Positions 52,933 through 61,496 of a stretch of 64,000 nt of DNA are shown one piece after another. Within the stretch, counting starts at the first letter, position 1, and every line of letters starts with the position of its first letter. Origin of the DNA: Flavobacterium piscis (GTDB lineage Bacteria; Bacteroidota; Bacteroidia; Flavobacteriales; Flavobacteriaceae); NCBI RefSeq assembly GCF_001686925.1, contig NZ_LVEN01000027.1, positions 434,001 through 498,000 of the forward strand, given 5' to 3'. Below the pieces are notes generated by a model. That model ran no database searches and was not told the DNA's origin. It worked only from the letters and a program-made list of their open reading frames with translations. A program made the translations under genes and the position numbers.

Positions 52933-52940
52933 TAAAAGTA
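52933..52940 (-). promoter_or_regulatory. Predicted -7 box TACTTTTA of the GH2-esterase operon
   Basis: Read on the minus strand, 21 bp after the end of the operator at 52978-52962; 7 of 8 match to TAnnTTTG. The same geometry recurs at the other two sites of the locus. Confidence 0.5.
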
Positions 52941-52961
52941 TCGGCGAAAAGCCAAATTACC

Positions 52962-52978
52962 ATCCTGTAGCATCCTGT
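52962..52978 (-). promoter_or_regulatory. PUL operator copy 1, ACAGGATGCTACAGGAT
   Basis: On the minus strand two ACAGGAT half-sites are repeated directly with a 10-bp period. Faces the GH2-esterase operon. Identical to copy 2 except for one base in the spacer. Confidence 0.7.
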
Positions 52979-53191
52979 TTTGCAGAATTAAATACGCAAT
53001 AAATTGTAGTCTTTGTTTTTCAATTCTTATTTTTTTATAGAAATAAATAGGAATAGTAAAAAAATAAATTAATATTTTTTTTGATATCATATTTTGATGG
53101 ATTTCTGTTTAAATACGGGTTGTAAATCAGGCAATTGAAGTTGGTTTTAATAAGGATAAATTTATAGAAAAGCATAAGGTATTGAACGTTA

Positions 53192-53208
53192 ACAGGATAC
53201 TACAGGAT
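53192..53208 (+). promoter_or_regulatory. PUL operator copy 2, ACAGGATACTACAGGAT
   Basis: Direct repeat of ACAGGAT with 10-bp period, 63 bp before the SusC start, on the plus strand, ending 21 bp before a TAAATTTG box. Confidence 0.75.
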
Positions 53209-53229
53209 ACACAGCATTTGTGTTCTCAA

Positions 53230-53237
53230 TAAATTTG
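53230..53237 (+). promoter_or_regulatory. Predicted -7 box TAAATTTG of the susC/susD operon
   Basis: Perfect match to TAnnTTTG, 21 bp after operator copy 2, with no -33 element, as expected for an activator-dependent promoter. Confidence 0.6.
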
Positions 53238-53271
53238 GATTAACTAAATAATTAACCAAATTTTAACTTTT

Positions 53272-56200
53272 ATGAAAAACAAGCTTAATTTTTTACTAAT
53301 TTTTGCTCTGTTTGCTTTATTACACACTACTGCCTATTCGCAGAACAAAGTGGTAAAAGGAACCATTACAGATGCATCTGGTTTACCAATACCTGGTGCG
53401 AATGTACTTGTGAAGGGAACGAAAACAGGAACTACCACTGATTTTGATGGTAAATACACTGTAAACGCTACACAGGGCCAAATACTGGTTTTTTCGTCAA
53501 CAGGATCTAAAACTCAGGAAATAGCAGTGAGTACAAATTCAGAAATCAATGTAAAACTGACAGACGATATAGCACAGCTTAATGAAGTGGTTGTCGTAGG
53601 TTACGGTACACAAAAGAAATCTGATGTAACAGGAGCAGTTGCCAGTGTAACTGCAGAGCAGTTAATGAACAGACCCGTTGCTAATGCACTTGAGGCGCTG
53701 CAGGGAAAAGCTGCCGGAGTTGATATTACAAGTAACGAGCGACCAGGATCAATTGGTACAGTACGTATTCGTGGTACACGTTCCTTAACAGCAAGTAACA
53801 ATCCTCTTTATGTTGTAGATGGCGTGCCTTTGCTGTCTGAATCATCCATTGAAACGCTGAATCCAAGAGATATTGCGTCTATTGATGTGCTTAAAGATGC
53901 ATCTGCAACCGCTATTTACGGTTCCAGAGGTGCAAACGGAGTAATCATTGTGACTACTAAACAAGGAAAATCAGGTGTTTTTAGTTTGAACTATGCGGGA
54001 ACATTAACAGCTTCTCAAGTCGTAGATCGCGCTCCTTCAATGAATGCTGCTGATTTTATTCAGTTCAGACGTTGGGCGGCGTATAATCTTAATTCTACCA
54101 CCTATGCGCATCCGGATTCTCCGACTTTTGCAAATGATAAATTGATTTTTGACAGTGCCTTAGACGGCCAGACATCAAGGGATAATGTTTTAAAGGGATG
54201 GCAAAGCGGTACCTGGGATGCTTCAAAAGTAACCAATACAGACTGGGTTGATCTTGTAACACAGGCAGGAATCAGTAAAGAACACGTTATCAGTGCCAGT
54301 GGCGGATCTGAAAAAGTAAATGCTTACGGATCACTTGGATATCTGGATCAGGAAGGTACTCAAAAAGGACAATGGTACAAACGCTATACTGCGAAATTGA
54401 GTACAAACATCAATCCGGTAGAATGGCTTAAATTCAATGCTTCGTTAAATGCCTCATGGAGTGAGCAGGATTTTGGTATGTCGACCCTGCAGGCACGAAG
54501 CGGAACAGCACCTAATGCAATTTTAGGAGCCGCTAAAAGTATTTATAATATTGCAGTTCCTTATGATGCAAATGGTAAATTGATTATCAACCCGGGAGGC
54601 GAATCAGCTGTATATACAGTGATGGACGAATGGGATAAAAGCACGCAAAGATCGCAAACATTACGTCTTTTAGGAAACTTTTCAGCTACAATTGACTTAG
54701 GTAAATTAGTTACTCCTTTAGAAGGACTTAGTTATAAAATCAATTTTGGACCCGATTTTCGTCATTGGAGAGAAGGTGTTTATGTTGATGGAACGTCATC
54801 ACTTAAAATCAATGCAGACGGAAGTGCCGGTGTAAATTATGCCCGTTTGCAAAACCGTAGAGATCTTTCGTGGACTTTAGACAATATGATCACGTATGAC
54901 CGTACTTTTGCGGCCAAGCATAAAATAGGAGCAACCCTGCTTCAGACAGCTTCATCATGGAATGTTGAGAATTCTTCTATGAATGCCAATAATATCCCAA
55001 ACAAATCCTTTTTATGGAATGCAATGGGAACAGTCGATCTTACCAATCCGGCTAATAACGGACGTATAAGTTCAGGTCTTACAGAACGTCAGCTAAGTTC
55101 GTACATGATTCGTGCTAATTATGGTTTCGACAATCGTTACTTATTGACAATGTCAGGTCGTTGGGATGGTGCTTCGCAATTGGCAGAAGGATACAAATGG
55201 GATTTCTTTCCTTCGGCTGCTTTGGCATGGAGAATTAACAATGAAGAATTTTTAAAAGGTGTAAACTGGATTGAAAATCTTAAGCTTCGTTTAGGGTTTG
55301 GTACAACGGGTAACTCATCTGTAGATCCTTATAAAACAAAAGGACTTGTATCTTCTATATTCCTTCCTTTCAATGGTATGAGCAACCAGATTGGTTATAC
55401 TACAAATGAGCCTTATTATACAGACACTCAGTTATCATTGGCTAATAAAGCACTTGGATGGGAAAAAACAACACAATACAATCTTGGTATCGATTTTAGC
55501 TTCTTTAAAAACAGAGTGAGCGGTGCTATTGATGTTTATCAATCTTATACAAATGATTTATTAATGTCGGTTAAAATCCCTACGCTAACAGGATTTCCTT
55601 CAACTTTTGCTAATGTTGGTAAAACAAGTAATCGTGGTGTCGAGGTAACGCTTAATTTAATTCCGATTCAGACAACAGGTGGATTTACCTGGGAAACAAA
55701 TTTAAATGCGGCCTGGCAGAAAGATGAAATTGAAGAATTGGCCTACGGTAAAAACGATATGCCGGATAATACCTGGTTTATTGGCGAGCAAATTGCTGTT
55801 CGTTACGGTTATGATAATTTAGGCTTATGGCAAAATACTCCTGAAGATCTTGCTGAAATGGCAAAATGGGGTGCGAGTTATAATTTTACTCCCGGAAATG
55901 TACGTCCAAAAGACCAAAATGGAGATTATAAAATGGATGCTGCAGACCGTGTAGTATTGGGTAACAGCAATCCAACCTGGACAATGGGATGGAACAACAA
56001 TTTTACATACAAAGGAATTGAGTTAGGTATTAATATTTACGGACGTGCGGGTTATTTAACAGAGAAAGTCGAAGAAGCGCTAACAGCACACAGTAATCAA
56101 AGAGAAATTGATTACTGGAGACCGGACAATACAGATGCTCAATATCAAAAACCTATTTTGGGTCAGGCATCATCAGGGTCAGCAGATAAATTTTCCGGAC

Positions 56201-56424
56201 TACTAGGTTTTCCAAAAGCCTCTTTTGTAAAAATTCGTAATATTTCATTAGGGTATAATTTTTCAAGGGATTTTACAAAAAATATCGGTTTATCAAACTT
56301 TAAACTTTATCTGCAGGCAGTAAATCCGGGTAATATTTACCAATCATTAGACTTTTATGACTTAGATACAAATTCTACATATTCTAATAGAAGTTTCGTT
56401 ATGGGTCTTGAAGTTGGATTTTAA
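53272..56424 (+). CDS. SusC-like TonB-dependent oligosaccharide transporter
   Basis: A 1050-residue outer-membrane transporter of SusC type. Signal peptide (MKNKLNFLLIFALFALLHTT), carboxypeptidase-regulatory-like domain (about 28-105; ASGLPIPGANVLVKGTKTGT), TonB-box region LNEVVVVGYGTQKKSDVTGA, plug with YVVDGVPLLSES and ATAIYGSRGANGVIIVTTKQ, then the barrel ending RSFVMGLEVGF. It works with the SusD-like lipoprotein encoded 47 bp downstream to import oligosaccharides. First gene of the rightward PUL transcript. Confidence 0.95.
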   Translation: MKNKLNFLLIFALFALLHTTAYSQNKVVKGTITDASGLPIPGANVLVKGTKTGTTTDFDGKYTVNATQGQILVFSSTGSKTQEIAVSTNSEINVKLTDDIAQLNEVVVVGYGTQKKSDVTGAVASVTAEQLMNRPVANALEALQGKAAGVDITSNERPGSIGTVRIRGTRSLTASNNPLYVVDGVPLLSESSIETLNPRDIASIDVLKDASATAIYGSRGANGVIIVTTKQGKSGVFSLNYAGTLTASQVVDRAPSMNAADFIQFRRWAAYNLNSTTYAHPDSPTFANDKLIFDSALDGQTSRDNVLKGWQSGTWDASKVTNTDWVDLVTQAGISKEHVISASGGSEKVNAYGSLGYLDQEGTQKGQWYKRYTAKLSTNINPVEWLKFNASLNASWSEQDFGMSTLQARSGTAPNAILGAAKSIYNIAVPYDANGKLIINPGGESAVYTVMDEWDKSTQRSQTLRLLGNFSATIDLGKLVTPLEGLSYKINFGPDFRHWREGVYVDGTSSLKINADGSAGVNYARLQNRRDLSWTLDNMITYDRTFAAKHKIGATLLQTASSWNVENSSMNANNIPNKSFLWNAMGTVDLTNPANNGRISSGLTERQLSSYMIRANYGFDNRYLLTMSGRWDGASQLAEGYKWDFFPSAALAWRINNEEFLKGVNWIENLKLRLGFGTTGNSSVDPYKTKGLVSSIFLPFNGMSNQIGYTTNEPYYTDTQLSLANKALGWEKTTQYNLGIDFSFFKNRVSGAIDVYQSYTNDLLMSVKIPTLTGFPSTFANVGKTSNRGVEVTLNLIPIQTTGGFTWETNLNAAWQKDEIEELAYGKNDMPDNTWFIGEQIAVRYGYDNLGLWQNTPEDLAEMAKWGASYNFTPGNVRPKDQNGDYKMDAADRVVLGNSNPTWTMGWNNNFTYKGIELGINIYGRAGYLTEKVEEALTAHSNQREIDYWRPDNTDAQYQKPILGQASSGSADKFSGLLGFPKASFVKIRNISLGYNFSRDFTKNIGLSNFKLYLQAVNPGNIYQSLDFYDLDTNSTYSNRSFVMGLEVGF

Positions 56425-56471
56425 AAATAATTGCGTGGTAACGACGAAGTATAACAAAAAAAAGTAAAAAA

Positions 56472-58568
56472 ATGAATAAGATAAAAAATATAGGAATAGG
56501 ACTTTTGATAATGGCAGGATTATCGATTTCCTCTTGTTCGAAAGACTTTCTTGACGAAGAACAGAATAGCCAGTATTCAACTGATTATTTCGAAACATCA
56601 GAAGGTCTTCAGGCCCTGACAGTATCACTTTATGGAAATATAAGATGGCATTTTGGGTTCGAATGGTCGTATGCCAATACATTATACGGTACAGATGAGT
56701 TTACGAATGCAAACGATTTGACCAACGAAATGTGGAATACTTATGACAACCGTTTTGGACCAATTGGCGCTACAGCCGCTACAGGAGCAGCAAACGGAAA
56801 TGCAACAAATCCAGCAGCGCTTTGGGATGAAATGTATTACGGAATCGCTTCTTGTAATACCATTATTGCGAATGCAGAAAAAATAGATGATATAGCTATT
56901 CGTAATCGCTGTCTGGCACATGCTTATTTTTTACGTGGTTATAACTATTATCGTCTTACTGCTCAATATGGTGGTGTTGTATTGCAAACCGTACCGGCAA
57001 CGGGTGTTGTTCGTAATTTTACACGCTCTACAGAAGAGCAATGCTGGGAGCAGGTAGTATCAGATTTACGTAACTCTTATAATCTTTTTGCAGGTGAAGT
57101 TTTTACTTACGGAAAAGGAATTACATGGACAAAAGCTACTGCGGCACATTTCCTTGCCAAAGCATTATTATTTCGCTCTTCAGAACGTAATGATAAATGG
57201 AATTCAGCTTACAAAGCAAAAGATCTTGAAGAGGCAATTCAGGCTTGTAGTTATGCCATTTCTGCCCGCGGACCATTGACCAATAATTACAGTGATCTTT
57301 ATGCCAACTGGACAGGAATTGACTGCCCTAATGAGCAATTGAGCGAAATTCTAATGGCAGCAGGACACAATGGAGATGCAGCTACGGTAGGCCGTTTTGG
57401 AAACCGTACTTATAGTTATTTTGCCCCACAATTTTCTAACTTCTCCGGCGGATGGGTAAAACGCGGTGTTTGGATTGGAAGTATGGATTTTCAGCGTTGT
57501 CGCCCTACTGAATACTCTTATGCGGTGTACGATCACGTAAATGATGCCCGTATGTGGAAAACCTTTAGAACTGTTTATGGAGCCAATACAGTAGTAACGG
57601 CTAATGCAGGAGTTAAAATTGGAGATCCTGCTATTGTTATGATATTGAATACTAAAAATGATAATACCTATAACGGAGCTAAATTTGGTGCAAGCGTTCA
57701 GGCACCAACCTGGACAGATGCAAGTGGACGTTTACCGGAATGGACTACAGGAAAAAGACAAACAGCCACAGCAGGAGCTTTAACAGCTGTTGCGGGACAA
57801 TATGTGCCTAACTCTTTGGTATTATACCAAAACGGAACTTACGTTGCACCTACATTCAAAAATCAGCCAATTTGTAATTTCTTTGCCGGAATCAATAAAA
57901 CAGAAGATGGATCGAGAACTGCTGAAAGAGGAGATGCACACCGTGATGTAATCATGGCACGTCTTGCCGAAACCTATCTTGTACGTGCAGAATGTTATGT
58001 TCGTTTGCAGCAATATGGTAATGCAATGCAGGATATCAACGTGATTAGAGCAAGAGCACAATGGAAAAGCGGTGAAAACAGATCATATTATAACGACGGT
58101 TCTCAGGCTTTTAAAGCAAATGCTCTAAACACGGGAACTGCCGCGACAAACTTTACAGCCTCAAATTTAGATATGAATACCTATTATTTATCTAATCCAA
58201 CAATACCGGTTACAACTGCAGCATCAGATTTAAGATTAACATCGTTTCCTGCTAATTTACCGGCAGAAGATGAAGCTATTATTGCCAAAGTTGGAGCCGG
58301 AAGCGACTACGAACGTGCTTTAAACTTTATTCTTAACGAATATACTCGTGAGTTATTAGGAGAATGGCAACGTTGGGAAACACTTTCTCGTACAGGAATG
58401 TTAATCAAACGTGCCAAAGCATTCAATGCAGAAGCAGCGCCAAATATCACCGCCAACAAGCACGAACTTCGTCCTATTCCGCAGTCATTTATTGATGGTT
58501 TGTTAAACGATGACGGATCAAATTTATCAGATGCACAAAAGAAAGCCTGGCAAAATCCGGGATACTAA
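56472..58568 (+). CDS. SusD-like surface glycan-binding lipoprotein
   Basis: A 698-residue SusD/RagB-family lipoprotein (signal ending MAGLSISSCSKDFLDEE). Helical TPR-like repeats (ALWDEMYYGIASCNTIIANA, RNRCLAHAYFLRGYNYYRLT) surround variable loops; the C-terminal RELLGEWQRWETLSRTGMLI and KHELRPIPQSFIDGL are typical. Somewhat longer than many SusD proteins (about 500-650), mainly through loops at 290-480. It caps the SusC-like transporter and binds the glycan. Followed by a strong terminator. Confidence 0.94.
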   Translation: MNKIKNIGIGLLIMAGLSISSCSKDFLDEEQNSQYSTDYFETSEGLQALTVSLYGNIRWHFGFEWSYANTLYGTDEFTNANDLTNEMWNTYDNRFGPIGATAATGAANGNATNPAALWDEMYYGIASCNTIIANAEKIDDIAIRNRCLAHAYFLRGYNYYRLTAQYGGVVLQTVPATGVVRNFTRSTEEQCWEQVVSDLRNSYNLFAGEVFTYGKGITWTKATAAHFLAKALLFRSSERNDKWNSAYKAKDLEEAIQACSYAISARGPLTNNYSDLYANWTGIDCPNEQLSEILMAAGHNGDAATVGRFGNRTYSYFAPQFSNFSGGWVKRGVWIGSMDFQRCRPTEYSYAVYDHVNDARMWKTFRTVYGANTVVTANAGVKIGDPAIVMILNTKNDNTYNGAKFGASVQAPTWTDASGRLPEWTTGKRQTATAGALTAVAGQYVPNSLVLYQNGTYVAPTFKNQPICNFFAGINKTEDGSRTAERGDAHRDVIMARLAETYLVRAECYVRLQQYGNAMQDINVIRARAQWKSGENRSYYNDGSQAFKANALNTGTAATNFTASNLDMNTYYLSNPTIPVTTAASDLRLTSFPANLPAEDEAIIAKVGAGSDYERALNFILNEYTRELLGEWQRWETLSRTGMLIKRAKAFNAEAAPNITANKHELRPIPQSFIDGLLNDDGSNLSDAQKKAWQNPGY

Positions 58569-58591
58569 TATATTTTGAATTTTTGTTTTTG

Positions 58592-58621
58592 AAACCGTCT
58601 CAAAAAAGAGACGGTTTTTTT
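58592..58621 (+). terminator. Intrinsic terminator after susD
   Basis: AAACCGTCTC (58592-58601) pairs perfectly with GAGACGGTTT (58608-58617), loop of six A, T run. It separates susCD from the following enzymes. Confidence 0.88.
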
Positions 58622-58649
58622 AGGATTTTACCTTTTTGTAATTTTTTAA

Positions 58650-58666
58650 GCAGGGAAGCACAGGAT
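58650..58666 (+). promoter_or_regulatory. PUL operator copy 3 (one half-site degenerate)
   Basis: GCAGGGAAGCACAGGAT: the second half-site ACAGGAT is perfect, the first (GCAGGGA) partial, same 10-bp period as the other copies. It lies between the susD terminator and the propeller glycosidase gene. Confidence 0.6.
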
Positions 58667-58687
58667 GCTAATATCGTCTTAGTGTTT

Positions 58688-58695
58688 TAATTTTA
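58688..58695 (+). promoter_or_regulatory. Predicted -7 box TAATTTTA of the downstream enzyme genes
   Basis: 7 of 8 match to TAnnTTTG, starting exactly 21 bp after operator copy 3, as at copies 1 and 2. Confidence 0.5.
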
Positions 58696-58844
58696 AAGTA
58701 CACGATTTAAGCTCTTTTCTTTAGTTTTAATATATTGAATTACAATAGATATAAGATAAATTACTTCAACTTTTAGTGTAATAGATAATGTTGGGTAAAA
58801 AAGAATTAAATCGGTCGCGTTTAAGTGAAAATTAAATAAAGAAA

Positions 58845-59867
58845 ATGTCAAGAATCTACCTTAAATATCTTTTATTGAACTTTGTAATACTGCTTTTTTC
58901 TCTTCCCGTTTTCTCCCAAAAGAACATAAAAAAAGAGAAATCTCATCTTGCAGCAAAGCCTTTATATCGCGATCCTGTTTTTGACGGAGCCGCCGATCCA
59001 ACGATTATTTGGAACAATAAAGAAAAAAAATGGTTCATGTTCTACACCAATCGACGAGCTAAAGATACTACAGCCAAAGGAATAACCTGGGTGCACGGAA
59101 CCCGAATTGGCATTGCTGAATCTACAGATGGTGCAAATTGGAAATACAGAGATACCTGCAATATCAATTATAAAATTAAAGAGGTAACGCATTGGGCACC
59201 GGATGTAATTCAATATAAAAACTTGTATCACATGTATTTAACAATTGTGCCGGGCATTTTTAATGATTGGTACCATCCGCGATCCATTGTTCATCTGACC
59301 AGTAAAAATCTTATCGACTGGAAATTCGAATCCCAATTGAAACTGGCTTCGGACAGATGTATTGATGCTGCTGTGTTTAAATTGCCAAACGGTTCGTGGA
59401 GAATGTTTTATAACAACGAAAACGACGGAAAATCAATTTATTATGCAGATAGTAAAGACCTCTATAATTGGGTTGACAGCGGAAAGAAAATTGTAAAAGA
59501 CAGGGGCGAAGGACCAAAAGTATTTCAATGGAAAGGCAAGAACTGGATGATTTCGGATTCATGGAGAGGATTGAATGTATATTCTTCAGAAGATTTCCTG
59601 AATTGGAACCGACAGGAAAAAAATATTCTTCAGATTCCAGGAACCGGAGAGGATGATAAAGTAATTGGGGGACATCCGGATATTATTGTGAATAACGATC
59701 GAGCCTATATTTTTTACTTTACACATCCCGGAAGAACACCTGAAAATAAAGGTATCGATAGTTACGAAACCAAAAGAAGTTCGATACAAGTTGCCGAGTT
59801 AGAGTATGTAAATGGAGAAATTATCTGCAATAGGGATCAACCAGTTTATATTAATCTAAAACATTAA
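58845..59867 (+). CDS. Five-bladed beta-propeller glycosidase (GH43/GH117-like)
   Basis: A 340-residue secreted protein (signal ending LLFSLPVFSQ). Propeller blades start with FDGAADPTIIWNNKEKKWFM, whose Asp fits the general base of the GH43 clan; THWAPDVIQYKNLYHMYLTI, DRCIDAAVFKLPNGSWRMFY and DRGEGPKVFQWKGKNWMISD follow, the last with a likely acid Glu; GGHPDIIVNNDRAYIFYFTH closes it. The family is GH43-like, but subfamily and linkage are not derivable. Has its own predicted promoter with operator copy 3. Confidence 0.75.
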   Translation: MSRIYLKYLLLNFVILLFSLPVFSQKNIKKEKSHLAAKPLYRDPVFDGAADPTIIWNNKEKKWFMFYTNRRAKDTTAKGITWVHGTRIGIAESTDGANWKYRDTCNINYKIKEVTHWAPDVIQYKNLYHMYLTIVPGIFNDWYHPRSIVHLTSKNLIDWKFESQLKLASDRCIDAAVFKLPNGSWRMFYNNENDGKSIYYADSKDLYNWVDSGKKIVKDRGEGPKVFQWKGKNWMISDSWRGLNVYSSEDFLNWNRQEKNILQIPGTGEDDKVIGGHPDIIVNNDRAYIFYFTHPGRTPENKGIDSYETKRSSIQVAELEYVNGEIICNRDQPVYINLKH

Positions 59868-59991
59868 CTAAAGTTTTTTAAATATCTTATTTTTAAATAT
59901 TTATAAATTAACTATAGAAAATATCTATTGAGTAAAATTAGCAAAAAACACCCTGAAAATTCACTTTTCATATTAACAAAAAACAACAACC

Positions 59992-61326
59992 ATGAATTAT
60001 AACCTAACCAAAATTATAACCGTTTTCGCTATCGGAATTTGTACCAATATAAATGCCCAGACAAATGACGTAACGGCACCATTGCATTTAATGAAACCGG
60101 ATTATATAACGCCATATGTTATTCCGGAAAAAAACAATATCGAAAACGTATTAAGCCGAGTTTATACTTTTCTGGAAGAAAACACAGCTTCAAAAGCGAT
60201 TTATGTAAGCGATAAATCAGAAGTAAAAGATTTCAAAAAAGCAAAAGGAAAAATAGCATTTTCTGCCGGAGCTTTTAGATTAACTAGTTACGAATGGGGC
60301 GTTACCTATGCAGGAATGCTTTTAGCAGCCGATGCCACAGGAAAAAAAGAATACGCAGAATATGCCAACAAACGCTTAAAACTAATCGCTGATATCGCGG
60401 CCAATTACAAAACCGAAAATATAAACGATTCTCCCGTTCATACCGTTTTACAGCCCAAAGCTTTAGACGATGCGGGTGCATTATGTGCAGCATTTATAAA
60501 AGCAAAAAAGAATGACCCAAATGCGGCTTATGATCCTGTGATCAATAATTTCATCAAATACATAAGCGAGAAAGAGCATAGACTAAAAGACGGAACACTG
60601 GCTAGAAACAGACCACAGGACAATTCGCTTTGGTTAGACGATATGTTTATGAGCGTTCCCGCTTTGGCTCAAATGGGCAGTTATACCGGTGATGTCAAAT
60701 ATTTTGATGATGCGGTAAAACAAGTCAATCAGTTTTCTGAAAGAATGTTCAATGCTCAAAAAGGACTTTATATGCACGGTTGGGTCGAATCGATGCAGGT
60801 GCATCCTCAATTTCATTGGGCGAGGGCAAATGGCTGGGCTGTAATGACAATGGTCGAGTTATTAGAAGTATTACCTAAAGATCATCCGGGTTATCCTCAG
60901 GTCTTGTCTCAATTGCAAAAGCACATTGCCGGATTGCTCCAATACCAGGACGGAACCGGATTTTGGCATCAGTTAATAGATCGAAATGATACGTATTTAG
61001 AAACCTCGGCAACAGCCATATATGCCTATTCAATTGCGAGGGCTATTAATCGCGGTTATGTAGATAAACTGGCTTATACACCCGCAGTCTTATTAGCATG
61101 GAATGCTGTAGCTTCAAAAGTAAACGCAAAAGGTCAGGTCGAAGGAACCTGCGTAGGCACCGGAATGGGTTTTGATCCCGCTTTCTATTATTATCGCCCC
61201 ATAAATCTATATGCTGCACACGGTTATGGCCCTGTTTTATTGGCTGGAGCCGAAATGATTTTGTTACTAAAAAACAATCAGTTTGAAATCAATGATAGTT
61301 CGATACAATTGAAGGTTAAGGGTTAG
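59992..61326 (+). CDS. GH88/GH105 unsaturated uronyl hydrolase
   Basis: A 444-residue secreted enzyme (signal MNYNLTKIITVFAIGICTNINA) with the (alpha/alpha)6 fold of GH88/GH105. The two Asp regions of the family are in QPKALDDAGALCAAF and DNSLWLDDMFMSVPALAQMG; GWVESMQVHPQFHWARANGW is the conserved substrate-binding strand. Such enzymes hydrate and release the 4,5-unsaturated uronic acid left by polysaccharide lyases. Together with the PL22-like neighbour this points to pectin or another uronate-containing glycan. 124 bp after the propeller gene. Confidence 0.9.
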   Translation: MNYNLTKIITVFAIGICTNINAQTNDVTAPLHLMKPDYITPYVIPEKNNIENVLSRVYTFLEENTASKAIYVSDKSEVKDFKKAKGKIAFSAGAFRLTSYEWGVTYAGMLLAADATGKKEYAEYANKRLKLIADIAANYKTENINDSPVHTVLQPKALDDAGALCAAFIKAKKNDPNAAYDPVINNFIKYISEKEHRLKDGTLARNRPQDNSLWLDDMFMSVPALAQMGSYTGDVKYFDDAVKQVNQFSERMFNAQKGLYMHGWVESMQVHPQFHWARANGWAVMTMVELLEVLPKDHPGYPQVLSQLQKHIAGLLQYQDGTGFWHQLIDRNDTYLETSATAIYAYSIARAINRGYVDKLAYTPAVLLAWNAVASKVNAKGQVEGTCVGTGMGFDPAFYYYRPINLYAAHGYGPVLLAGAEMILLLKNNQFEINDSSIQLKVKG

Positions 61327-61332
61327 CAATTA

Positions 61333-61381
61333 ATGAGTTATGAATTATGAGTTATGAATTATGAGTTGTGAGTTATGAATT
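61333..61381. repeat. Tandem repeat with 14-bp unit
   Basis: ATGAGTTATGAATT twice in full (61333-61346, 61347-61360), then a half unit and a variant third copy, directly after the GH105 stop codon. The rest of the gap holds AGCGCAAAGGCGCAAAG and CTTAGCGACTTAGTGCC-like repeat sequence. Confidence 0.8.
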
Positions 61382-61496
61382 AGAAGTTAAAACTTTGTGT
61401 ACTTTTTATTTAGCGCAAAGGCGCAAAGGAATATTAAAAAACTATACTATAAAACTTAGCGACTTAGTGCCTTAGCGGCAAATAAACCAACAGCAT

